Part shown: positions 1 through 5,520 of the stretch, in pieces
How positions within the stretch are numbered: the stretch's first letter is position 1
Layout of the letters: every line of letters starts with the position of its first letter
DNA from: Candidatus Aminicenantota bacterium
GTDB lineage: Bacteria; Acidobacteriota; Aminicenantia; UBA2199
DNA: 5,520 nucleotides
NCBI GenBank assembly: GCA_029939015.1
Contig: JAOZTV010000214.1
Location: 1 to 5,520, forward strand
Direction of reading: 5' to 3'
Translations under genes and position numbers: made by a program
Notes under the pieces: model-generated
What the model was told of the DNA's origin: nothing
The model's input: the letters and a program-made list of their open reading frames with translations, nothing else
Databases searched by the model: none

Positions 1-393
1 GCATTAGGATTGAGCATTTTAATTATTTCAGGAATTATTTCAAAATTATTTTATGATTTAGTTTCTCCTAATAAGGGAAGTGTTGGTGGTTTTATCTTAC
101 TATTATTATCATTTGCTTTTTTTTTCACCTCAGTTATTCTTATTCATTTTTTTATTAATTATTTAATGAAATTATTTCTAAAACTATCGAGAATATTCGC
201 TGAATATAAAAAGAAAAAGCAAAAAAATAATTCCTCATTTAATAATCAGAATAAGATGTTAGTTGAAAAATCAGATAATAAAGCTCAGAATAGTATAATA
301 TACTGTGAACAATGTGGTGCTGAAATTTCAGATAATGCAAAGTTTTGTTTTAAATGTGGTAGTGAAGTAATCTTCCCCCCAAAAAAAGATTAA
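1..393 (+). CDS. Membrane protein with C-terminal zinc ribbon (5' partial)
   Basis: I do not recognise a specific function. The frame is open from base 1 (Ala-Leu-Gly, then a TTG codon at 10), so the gene almost certainly starts outside the window; the TTG at 10 has no visible support as a start. Numbering residues from that TTG, the visible part has a hydrophobic stretch at about 1-14 and a long, very hydrophobic, Phe/Leu/Ile-rich segment at about 27-57 (one long or two short membrane helices). A basic Lys-rich linker follows at about 66-72, then a polar Asn/Lys/Ser linker, and a C-terminal zinc ribbon at 98-119 with Cys99, Cys102, Cys113 and Cys116 (CxxC-10-CxxC). This is the zinc-ribbon type found at the ends of many small bacterial membrane proteins. 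By the positive-inside rule the Lys-rich linker, and so the ribbon, probably faces the cytoplasm. The gene converges with the flavodoxin-like gene and belongs to a different transcription unit from the menaquinone genes. Confidence 0.75.
   Translation, partial: ALGLSILIISGIISKLFYDLVSPNKGSVGGFILLLLSFAFFFTSVILIHFFINYLMKLFLKLSRIFAEYKKKKQKNNSSFNNQNKMLVEKSDNKAQNSIIYCEQCGAEISDNAKFCFKCGSEVIFPPKKD
368..392. repeat. Short inverted repeat at the convergent gene junction
   Basis: TAATCTT at 368-374 and AAGATTA at 386-392 are perfect 7-base inverted copies around an 11-base loop made of the C6/A5 tract. The right arm runs into the stop codon of the zinc-ribbon gene, just before the convergent flavodoxin-like gene ends at 401. 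A weak bidirectional terminator would be expected about here, but the stem has only one G-C pair and no U-tract follows directly on either strand. It is recorded as an inverted repeat, with terminator function only a possibility. Confidence 0.3.
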
Positions 394-400
394 AAGCTGA

Positions 401-1006
401 TTATTTTACCTTGTGAGACAGTCGAGTATTCAACTTTAATACAATTCTGGCAACTCGTTTTCCAAGCATTTTTCCTTTTTTTTTATAGTATGCTTTAACC
501 TTTTCGTTACCAATACTCTTGTCTATAGGAGTTTCTTCGATAATTGCCGATGCTCCAAAAGCACTTTTCCAATCCGGACCACCAATAATAATCATATTAT
601 AGATTAACATTGATTGCAAAATATTCATGACTGCGTGTTCTTCTCCTGATGAAATTCCTCCAGCTGTAACAAATGCTGCACCAATTTTGTTTTTCATTGG
701 CTGGTCTTTAAATGGCCAGGAGTTAATAAACCGTTGTACTTCAGGGGCAATATTTGCATTATGTACGGGAGAACCTACTATTATTGCATTGGCAGAAAGC
801 AGGTCTTTTTTTTGTACATCTTTTATATTTAATAATTTTACAGAAACTCCGGAAATTGAATTAGCACCATCAAAAACTGCCTTTGCCAGAGACTTGGTAT
901 TACCACTTAGACTATGATAGGCTATCAATATATTGGGTTTTGAAGGATTGCTAAATAAAAAACCTGTTAAAGATAAAATAATGAAAATTATTTTGTAAAT
1001 ACGCAT
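401..1006 (-). CDS. Exported WrbA/flavodoxin-like FMN-binding protein
   Basis: A 201-residue protein with a flavodoxin-type fold. After the N-terminal hydrophobic stretch, beta strand 1 (NILIAY, 25-30) runs into a phosphate-binding loop HSLSGNT (31-37), the place where flavodoxins hold the FMN phosphate. GSPVHNANIAPEV (78-90) and TAGGISSGEE (114-123) match the FMN-ring loops of the WrbA/flavodoxin oxidoreductase family, and FGAS (150-153) recalls the late WrbA 'YGA' segment. The expected role is FMN-dependent two-electron reduction, possibly of a quinone. The N-terminus looks like a Sec signal peptide or signal anchor: Arg2 and Lys5, then a hydrophobic core at 6-18 ending LFS-NP. No Met or plausible alternative start lies between it and beta strand 1, so the leader appears to be real. 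There is no lipobox Cys. Its ATG lies 15 bases after the thioesterase stop, so it is probably the last gene of the unit. The family is fairly certain; substrate and location are inferred. Confidence 0.8.
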   Translation of the reverse strand: MRIYKIIFIILSLTGFLFSNPSKPNILIAYHSLSGNTKSLAKAVFDGANSISGVSVKLLNIKDVQKKDLLSANAIIVGSPVHNANIAPEVQRFINSWPFKDQPMKNKIGAAFVTAGGISSGEEHAVMNILQSMLIYNMIIIGGPDWKSAFGASAIIEETPIDKSIGNEKVKAYYKKKGKMLGKRVARIVLKLNTRLSHKVK

Positions 1007-1021
1007 TGAATTCTCATTGTT

Positions 1022-1417
1022 TTAAGAATCTAACAGGGATATCAATTCTTCCGGGAAAGAAATCTTTTTTCCTGTTTTTTTACTTATGCTTACATGAACT
1101 GTCTCTCCTTCCCCAACTAGAATATCAGTCTCTTTATATATTTTATGTGATAATGTGATTGAACTTTTCCCGACTGTTTTTACACTTATATCAATTATAA
1201 TATCATCTCCCACAAATAATGGTGCCTGATAATTAGTTTTTGCTGATACTACAGGCAATAAAAAGCTTGCTTCATTTATTATTTTTTTTACAGGATACCC
1301 GATATGACCAAGAAATGCTTCATAAGCATCGTAAACCAGTCTGAATTGATTGGCAAAGAATAAAATCCCTGCTGCATCTACATCATAAATTTTTATCATT
1401 GTTTTATATTTAAACAT
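1022..1417 (-). CDS. Hotdog-fold acyl-CoA thioesterase, probable DHNA-CoA hydrolase
   Basis: A 131-residue protein of the 4-hydroxybenzoyl-CoA thioesterase (YbgC/4HBT) hotdog family, of full family length. The signature is near the N-terminus: YDVDAAGILFFANQF at 11-25, with Asp14 at the position of the catalytic Asp, followed by AYEAFL (31-36) on the central helix. The motif D-A-A-G-x-x-(Y/F)-F-A-N followed by A-Y-E resembles cyanobacterial 1,4-dihydroxy-2-naphthoyl-CoA thioesterases, and the gene directly follows menD. The likely role is therefore hydrolysis of DHNA-CoA to DHNA before prenylation (menI function) in the cytoplasm. A general YbgC-type acyl-CoA thioesterase is the alternative; no tol-pal genes are nearby to support that. 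The ATG overlaps the 3' end of menD by 8 bases and has a strong ribosome binding site, which fixes the start and suggests translational coupling. Family assignment is firm, substrate moderate. Confidence 0.85.
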   Translation of the reverse strand: MFKYKTMIKIYDVDAAGILFFANQFRLVYDAYEAFLGHIGYPVKKIINEASFLLPVVSAKTNYQAPLFVGDDIIIDISVKTVGKSSITLSHKIYKETDILVGEGETVHVSISKKTGKKISFPEELISLLDS

Positions 1418-3182
1418 TTATCGTCTCCTTCCAGCATAGATTAAAAACTTCTTTATCAATTTTTTTATGTAATAAATAATTTTCTTCTCTATTTGTATTT
1501 ATTTCAATTATTATATGTTTTTTGTTTTTGACTGCCTTTTTATATATTTTCATAAGTTCTTCATTTGTTAGAGGATTATAATAATTTAGTCCGAACATTT
1601 TGGCAGTGCTTTTAAATGAGAGCTCATGTGGTGTTTCAAAATATTTTTCAAAAACCTCTATATCATTCTTTATAGGCAGAAAAGAAAATATTCCTCCTCC
1701 CTTATTATTGATGACAATAAAAATCATCTGGTTATTTATTGATTGTAAAAGGGCAAGCGAATTCATATCGTGTAAAAATGCCAAATCACCAATTATTATT
1801 GTTATAGGTGCACTTAATCCTTCTGAAAAGCCACAGGATGAGGCGATGATGCCATCAATTCCACTTGCACCTCTATTTGCTCCAATATGAAACGTTTTGC
1901 CATCTTTGTCTGCATAGGAATCCATATCTCTTATTGGCATGGAGTTTGATAAAAAAAGCCCTCTCTTTTCTGAAATTAATTTAGAAATAATTATTGGAAG
2001 TGAAATTTCACTAATTATATCGTCTTTATTTTCATAATTAGAATATAAACTCTTTATGTTTTTTGAATAATTTCTTAAAAACTCAAGGGACTTATTCTCC
2101 GATTGTTGTTTTATAGATGGCAATAAAGAATTTATAAAAGTTGAAATTTCAGAAGTAATTCTATGCGTTACTAAATGATCTGGGTCATTTCTGAGATAAT
2201 GATTTAAAACTGTAATATAGTTTTTTGGTTTAATTCTTTTGATATATTCATAGTATGACTTGGCAGTAATCCTGCCTCCTATATGGAGTATTGTATCAAT
2301 TCCATATTTGTCAAATTTTTTTGAAGCTAATATTTTGTCAAAATAATGGATGATGTTTTTGTTTTTGTCTCCAATCCTTAAACCTGATGTAATATCTGGA
2401 AATATTGCCCAATTTAATTTTTTGGATAAGGCAATTATGTTTTTTTTTTGTTCTATTGTATTTAGTTTACCGACAATAATTATGCCTTTTTTATTATTTA
2501 ACAAACTAATAATGTCTTTAATAGCAGTTAAATCTGTTTGAGTATTAGTTTTATAGTATTTTGTATATGGTTTATCGTTTTTTAACCAGTTAATTATTGA
2601 TTTTGTATAGTTCACTTTATCAAATGGCACAGTTTTTAATGATAATGGCTCACGAAATGCACAATTTAAATGGATTGGACCGGATTCTGGATTGTTTGCC
2701 TTAAATATTGCCTGATCTATTGTTGTCAATACCATTTCTGCCGCTATTTCAACATTTGGTGTTGGCATATCAAATTCCCATCTTACATATTTACCGAATA
2801 TACTTTTTTGTTCAATTGTTTGCGGTGCTCCTGTATTTAATAATTCAGGTGGTCTGTCAGCTGTAAGTATAATTAACGGGAGTTTTTTTTTAGATGTTTC
2901 AATTATTGCAGGGAGAAAATTTGCTACAGCAGTTCCTGAAGTAGAAATAATAACAGCCGGTTTTTTTGATGCAGAAATTTTCCCTAGAGCAAAATAAGAT
3001 AGGCCTCTTTCATCAAAATGAACATATTTTTTAGCCTTTGTATTTTGTGCAACAGCGATTGTTAAAGGGGCGGATCTGGAGCCCGGAGCTATAAAAAAGT
3101 CTGTTATTCCATTTCTAATAAGTTCTTCAATAATTAAAGATGCCCAGAAAACATTTATATTTGCTATGTTTTTAACGTTCAT
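1410..3182 (-). CDS. menD: 2-succinyl-5-enolpyruvyl-6-hydroxy-3-cyclohexene-1-carboxylate (SEPHCHC) synthase MenD
   Basis: A thiamine-diphosphate enzyme that decarboxylates 2-oxoglutarate and adds the resulting succinyl-semialdehyde unit to isochorismate, the second step and the first committed one of menaquinone synthesis; cytoplasmic. The 590 residues are slightly more than the usual ~550-580. The N-terminal pyrimidine-binding domain has the diagnostic FFIAPGSRSAPLT (29-41), FDERGLSYFALG (56-67) with Glu58 as the expected ThDP-activating Glu, STSGTAVANFLPA (80-92) and LTADRPPELLNTGAPQTIEQ (106-125). The C-terminal cofactor domain has SNSMPIRDMD (412-421), NRGASGIDG (437-445) and the Mg-ThDP motif, from GDLAFLHDMNSL (465-476) to NNKGGGIFSFLP (492-503). 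All main motifs look intact. The ATG at 3182 overlaps the menF stop as ATGA; no good Shine-Dalgarno precedes it, so coupled re-initiation after menF is likely. MenH, which usually acts next and is often encoded beside menD, is not here. The coding strand has a run of ten A at 2449-2440 (Gln-Lys-Lys-Asn), but the frame is kept. Confidence 0.97.
   Translation of the reverse strand: MNVKNIANINVFWASLIIEELIRNGITDFFIAPGSRSAPLTIAVAQNTKAKKYVHFDERGLSYFALGKISASKKPAVIISTSGTAVANFLPAIIETSKKKLPLIILTADRPPELLNTGAPQTIEQKSIFGKYVRWEFDMPTPNVEIAAEMVLTTIDQAIFKANNPESGPIHLNCAFREPLSLKTVPFDKVNYTKSIINWLKNDKPYTKYYKTNTQTDLTAIKDIISLLNNKKGIIIVGKLNTIEQKKNIIALSKKLNWAIFPDITSGLRIGDKNKNIIHYFDKILASKKFDKYGIDTILHIGGRITAKSYYEYIKRIKPKNYITVLNHYLRNDPDHLVTHRITSEISTFINSLLPSIKQQSENKSLEFLRNYSKNIKSLYSNYENKDDIISEISLPIIISKLISEKRGLFLSNSMPIRDMDSYADKDGKTFHIGANRGASGIDGIIASSCGFSEGLSAPITIIIGDLAFLHDMNSLALLQSINNQMIFIVINNKGGGIFSFLPIKNDIEVFEKYFETPHELSFKSTAKMFGLNYYNPLTNEELMKIYKKAVKNKKHIIIEINTNREENYLLHKKIDKEVFNLCWKETINV
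1424..1430 (-). promoter_or_regulatory. Ribosome binding site of the thioesterase gene
   Basis: On the minus strand AAGGAGA lies inside the last codons of menD, followed by a 6-base spacer (CGATAA) and the ATG at 1417. It is a near-perfect Shine-Dalgarno sequence. It supports this ATG over the later Met7 and shows that the organism uses canonical SD initiation. Confidence 0.8.
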
Positions 3183-4528
3183 TTAGGTTTAAATATATCC
3201 TCATAATTTTTAATTTTACAATTGCCCTCATCCCATTCTTTGTCAGGCTTTGAACCCTCAACTATACCTACTCCAACATAGAGCGATAAGGAATTATTAT
3301 AAATCAAACCTGATCTTAAAGCAACAGAAAAATCAGCACTGTCATTGCCAATGTATCCAATGATACCTGCATACCAGCCTCTGTTAAAAGATTCATATTT
3401 TGAGATGTTCTTAGAAACAATATTCCATGGGTCACCACCAACTGCAGGTGTTGGATGCAAGCTATTAATTATATCAATCTCATTCACATCATTATTTAAA
3501 AACCCTTCAAATTCTGTTTTTAAATGAGAGATTTCCTTGAGTTTCAGGATTGTTTTATTTGATTGTTTTAGACTTTGACATAATTCTGAAAGTTGTTTTT
3601 GAATAAAATCAACAACAAAATCCTGTTCCATATTATCTTTTTTTGAATTTTTAAGTTTATCTATAAGTTTTTTATCACTGATTATATCGTGTCCTCTTTT
3701 GATAGAACCTGCAATTCCTTCACTCTTTATTTCCTGTTTTTTTCTTTTATACAGTCTTTCCATTGATGAACCTATAAAACTTATCCCCTCTTCAAATTGA
3801 AATATAAAATTATATCTATTTAGGAGGTCTTTTTTCAATTTATACATAATCTCTATAGGATTAATCTTATTCTCAAATTGATAGATTATTTTTCTTGCAA
3901 GAACTATCTTATTAAATTTCTTCAATTTAATTGCTTTTACGATGTTCTTAACTGTTTTTTCCCAATTGGGATACTCCGGCAAATTAATTATTTTAATTGG
4001 TTTTTCTATCCTGCCTTGTGTCTCATTATCTCTAAAATTTAACTTATTAAATTCGTTTTCTAATTTCAATAACTCGTCCTGGTTTTGTTTATTTATAATA
4101 TTACAAGCAAAAAAAGTCTGTTCGTCTTTTCTAATTATTTCAAACATTGGCAGAACAAATTTGAGCACTCCAAATGAATTCCATTCTTTCCCAGTCTCTT
4201 TTTCAGGAAATGATATACCACCGTAGTATTTAGCCTGACAATTAAGCAGTCTTGTTTTGATATTATCAAATATTAACGGATCATTATATTTTGAACTCTG
4301 AATTACATCTGCTATACCAAGACCGGCAATAGTAACGTCTTCTATATCTCTGCCCGAAAAGAAAACTTTTGTATCATTTGTTTGATTATTGAGCCAATTT
4401 AATGGTTCAATGTTAGGGATTTTAATTTCAACTCTAATAATATTATAATCTAAATTATTTTTCAGTTTGTTTTTTATCTGTTCTAATAATTCTATTTTTA
4501 ATTTTTTGCTATCAATTGGTTTTATCAA
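3179..4528 (-). CDS. menF: Isochorismate synthase MenF
   Basis: Converts chorismate to isochorismate, the entry step of menaquinone synthesis; Mg-dependent and cytoplasmic. Starting at the TTG at 4528 the protein has 449 residues, close to the usual ~430-460. The chorismate-binding domain fills the C-terminal half: KIVLAR (207-212), whose Lys207 matches the general base of MenF/EntC; GSSMERL (253-259), whose Glu257 matches the general acid; GIAGS (271-275), the Ala-Gly-Ser/Thr form typical of isochorismate synthases rather than the PIKGT of TrpE/PabB; HPTPAVGG (358-365); FNRGWYAG (381-388); and GIVEGS (421-426) followed by EWDE, carrying metal-binding Glu. Start choice: an ATG at 4579 would add 17 residues but overlap menG by 68 bases and has no SD, whereas the TTG has AAGGTGA five bases upstream and overlaps menG by 17. 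The stop overlaps the menD ATG (ATGA). Primary menaquinone use rather than siderophore synthesis is inferred from menD and menG beside it. Confidence 0.93.
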   Translation of the reverse strand: MIKPIDSKKLKIELLEQIKNKLKNNLDYNIIRVEIKIPNIEPLNWLNNQTNDTKVFFSGRDIEDVTIAGLGIADVIQSSKYNDPLIFDNIKTRLLNCQAKYYGGISFPEKETGKEWNSFGVLKFVLPMFEIIRKDEQTFFACNIINKQNQDELLKLENEFNKLNFRDNETQGRIEKPIKIINLPEYPNWEKTVKNIVKAIKLKKFNKIVLARKIIYQFENKINPIEIMYKLKKDLLNRYNFIFQFEEGISFIGSSMERLYKRKKQEIKSEGIAGSIKRGHDIISDKKLIDKLKNSKKDNMEQDFVVDFIQKQLSELCQSLKQSNKTILKLKEISHLKTEFEGFLNNDVNEIDIINSLHPTPAVGGDPWNIVSKNISKYESFNRGWYAGIIGYIGNDSADFSVALRSGLIYNNSLSLYVGVGIVEGSKPDKEWDEGNCKIKNYEDIFKPK

Positions 4529-5243
4529 TTTTTTCACCTTGATAAATTGTTGCAATTCCAAAAGTAAGCGGTGTTGCACTTATATTTGAAAACCCTGCAT
4601 CTTCCATTAATCTGCAAAAGTCTTTTCCATAAGGGAAGTCCTCAATAGTTTCGTTCAGATATCTATAGGCAAATTTATCCCCCGAAACAATTCTTCCAAC
4701 TAAAGGGACTATCTTTCTTAAATAAAAGAGGAAGAAAAATTTCATTATTTTGCTTTTGGGTAATGAAAATTCCAATATTATTGCCTTGCCTCCGGTTTTT
4801 AAAACCCTTTTTATATCTTTTAATACAATGACAGGCTCTGTAATATTTCTTATTCCAAAAGCCATTGTAGCAAAATCCACTTTTTCTGTTGTTAAGGGGA
4901 TTAAATTTGCATCCCCTCTGATAAAGCTTGATTTTTTATTGAAGTTTTTTTTTATGGATTTGATTTTTGCAATATGAAGCATATTTATTGACATATCAAG
5001 ACCAATGGTAAATTTAATATCTTCTCTTTTTTTTAAAAATGAAAAAAGGATATCACCTGTACCGGTTGCCAAATCCAATAAAATTTGGTTCTCTTTTTTT
5101 TTAGGTAGTTTACATATCCTGTTTCTCCAGAAAATATCCTGCCCAAAAGAGAGTAACCTATTAAGCAGGTCGTATTTTGCATAAATGCTATCAAATATCT
5201 TATACGACCTGTCTTTATTTGAAATATCTATCTTATTATTCAA
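4512..5243 (-). CDS. menG: Demethylmenaquinone C-methyltransferase (UbiE/MenG family)
   Basis: SAM-dependent methyltransferase of the UbiE/MenG (COQ5) family that adds the ring methyl group to demethylmenaquinone, the last step of the pathway, at the membrane surface. Its 243 residues are the normal family length. Visible family marks are IFDSIYAKYDLLNRLLSFG (16-34) with FWR after it, SAM motif I LLDLATGTGD (55-64), GLDMS (81-85), the FIRGDANLIPL segment (107-117), AFGIRN (128-133), LEFSLP (158-163), and YRYLNETIEDFP (193-204). All look intact. The neighbours menF and menD point to menaquinone rather than ubiquinone. Start: no ATG fits; TTG at 5243 gives the usual short leader before the YDLLN motif, and an in-frame TAG at 5270-5268 limits anything longer. 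No Shine-Dalgarno is obvious, but the upstream hutH stop is only 10 bases away, so re-initiation after hutH is plausible. Its 3' end contains the menF ribosome binding site. Confidence 0.95.
   Translation of the reverse strand: MNNKIDISNKDRSYKIFDSIYAKYDLLNRLLSFGQDIFWRNRICKLPKKKENQILLDLATGTGDILFSFLKKREDIKFTIGLDMSINMLHIAKIKSIKKNFNKKSSFIRGDANLIPLTTEKVDFATMAFGIRNITEPVIVLKDIKRVLKTGGKAIILEFSLPKSKIMKFFFLFYLRKIVPLVGRIVSGDKFAYRYLNETIEDFPYGKDFCRLMEDAGFSNISATPLTFGIATIYQGEKIDKTN
4534..4540 (-). promoter_or_regulatory. Ribosome binding site supporting the TTG start of menF
   Basis: On the minus strand AAGGTGA is followed by five A and then TTG at 4528-4526, in the menF frame and inside the last codons of menG. 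Distance and complementarity fit a Shine-Dalgarno site. It favours this TTG over the ATG at 4579 and over the GTG at 4537, which is part of the SD itself. Confidence 0.6.
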
Positions 5244-5253
5244 TTCAATTTTA

Positions 5254-5520
5254 TTAACCCAGACTACCTACCGTTTTTTCAACCTCTTCTAAGATTTCGC
5301 ATGATTTTACGAGTTCTTGCATTGCGGTATGGTCAGGATAGAGAGGACGGTCTATTTCAAGAAAGTCAACATGTCTTCTTATTACTTCTTTTGCCTTGGT
5401 AACTCCTGTACCAAACTTGAAATCTCTAAAATCTAATGCCTGGGCTGCTGCCATCAATTCAATTCCTAAGATACCGTAGGCATTATCAAGAATCTGAAAA
5501 TTCTTAATTGCAGTATTCAT
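5254..5520 (-). CDS. hutH: Histidine ammonia-lyase, C-terminal fragment (cut by window edge)
   Basis: Only the last 88 codons or so are visible; the frame is open to base 5520. The ATG at the very edge is almost certainly an internal Met, because the family is about 500 residues long. The fragment matches the C-terminal helical region of the aromatic amino acid lyase family: GIELMAAAQALDFR (19-32 of the fragment), then IRRHVDFLEIDRPLYPD (47-63), close to the usual histidine ammonia-lyase ending. The enzyme removes ammonia from L-histidine to give trans-urocanate, the first step of histidine breakdown, in the cytoplasm. The MIO-forming Ala-Ser-Gly and the substrate residues lie outside the window, so another lyase or aminomutase of this family cannot be fully excluded. 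It lies 10 bases upstream of menG on the same strand and probably shares its transcript, although no pathway link to menaquinone is known to me. Confidence 0.88.
   Translation of the reverse strand: MNTAIKNFQILDNAYGILGIELMAAAQALDFRDFKFGTGVTKAKEVIRRHVDFLEIDRPLYPDHTAMQELVKSCEILEEVEKTVGSLG

Noticed and set aside
627..917. Plus-strand open frame opposite the flavodoxin-like gene
   Set aside because: It lies wholly opposite a gene with clear family motifs, and its translation shows no recognisable domain.
1600..1890. Plus-strand open frame opposite menD
   Set aside because: It is opposite the conserved ThDP-binding part of menD, so its openness follows from menD codon use; no RBS or domain was seen.
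2350..2541. Plus-strand open frame opposite the centre of menD
   Set aside because: The translation is Phe/Leu/Ile-rich, as expected from the complement of Lys/Asn-rich coding DNA; it is short and has no supporting signal.
3345..4226. Two plus-strand open frames (3345-3527 and 3942-4226) opposite menF
   Set aside because: Both are antisense to the conserved menF gene and have no recognisable features of their own.
3179..4528. menF as anthranilate synthase (trpE) or aminodeoxychorismate synthase (pabB)
   Set aside because: The KIVLAR Lys, the GIAGS motif in place of PIKGT, HPTPAVGG, and the menD/menG neighbours all point to isochorismate synthase.
4750..4977. Plus-strand open frame opposite menG
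   Set aside because: It is antisense to the conserved methyltransferase core and is a shadow frame.
401..5520. Internal promoters, riboswitches or terminators within the minus-strand gene train
   Set aside because: Gaps between genes are 15 bases or less and several genes overlap. AT-rich -10-like strings are everywhere in this base composition and cannot be supported as promoters.
1..5520. A mobile element, CRISPR array, defence system or other undescribed multi-gene system
   Set aside because: No transposase, integrase, direct-repeat array, tRNA edge or unexplained gene set is visible; all but one gene belong to known metabolic or redox families.

Overview
This is an AT-rich (clearly more than 60% A+T by eye) bacterial window with almost no non-coding DNA. 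It is dominated by one minus-strand gene train. Read from right to left (5520 down to 401), the train holds the 3' part of a histidine ammonia-lyase gene (hutH), demethylmenaquinone methyltransferase (menG/ubiE), isochorismate synthase (menF), SEPHCHC synthase (menD), a hotdog-fold thioesterase that is a good candidate for the DHNA-CoA hydrolase, and a WrbA/flavodoxin-like protein with an N-terminal export signal. At the left edge a plus-strand gene, cut at its 5' end, encodes a small membrane protein ending in a zinc ribbon. It converges on the flavodoxin gene with only 7 bases between their stop codons.

The gene train looks like a single transcription unit. Its junctions are a 10-base gap (hutH/menG), an overlap of about 17 bases (menG/menF, using the start preferred here), an ATGA overlap (menF/menD), an 8-base overlap (menD/thioesterase) and a 15-base gap (thioesterase/flavodoxin). 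No promoter or riboswitch is visible inside it, so the promoter is probably to the right of the window. Clear Shine-Dalgarno sequences precede the thioesterase and the preferred menF start, and TTG is used as a start at least once and probably twice.

Together the genes describe the o-succinylbenzoate route to menaquinone. MenF turns chorismate into isochorismate, MenD adds the succinyl-semialdehyde unit from 2-oxoglutarate, the thioesterase would release DHNA from DHNA-CoA, and MenG performs the last C-methylation. The middle steps (menH, menC, menE, menB) and the prenyltransferase (menA) are absent and must lie elsewhere if the pathway is complete. The flavodoxin-like protein may act on quinones, but its export signal makes this uncertain.

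The organism is a menaquinone-making bacterium with an AT-rich genome. The style of the proteins and the compact operon would fit a lineage in or near the Bacteroidota/Ignavibacteria (FCB) group, but this is an impression that the sequence alone does not settle. I see no mobile element, CRISPR array, tRNA, rRNA or defence system. The window is mainly ordinary metabolism, with a few points worth checking.
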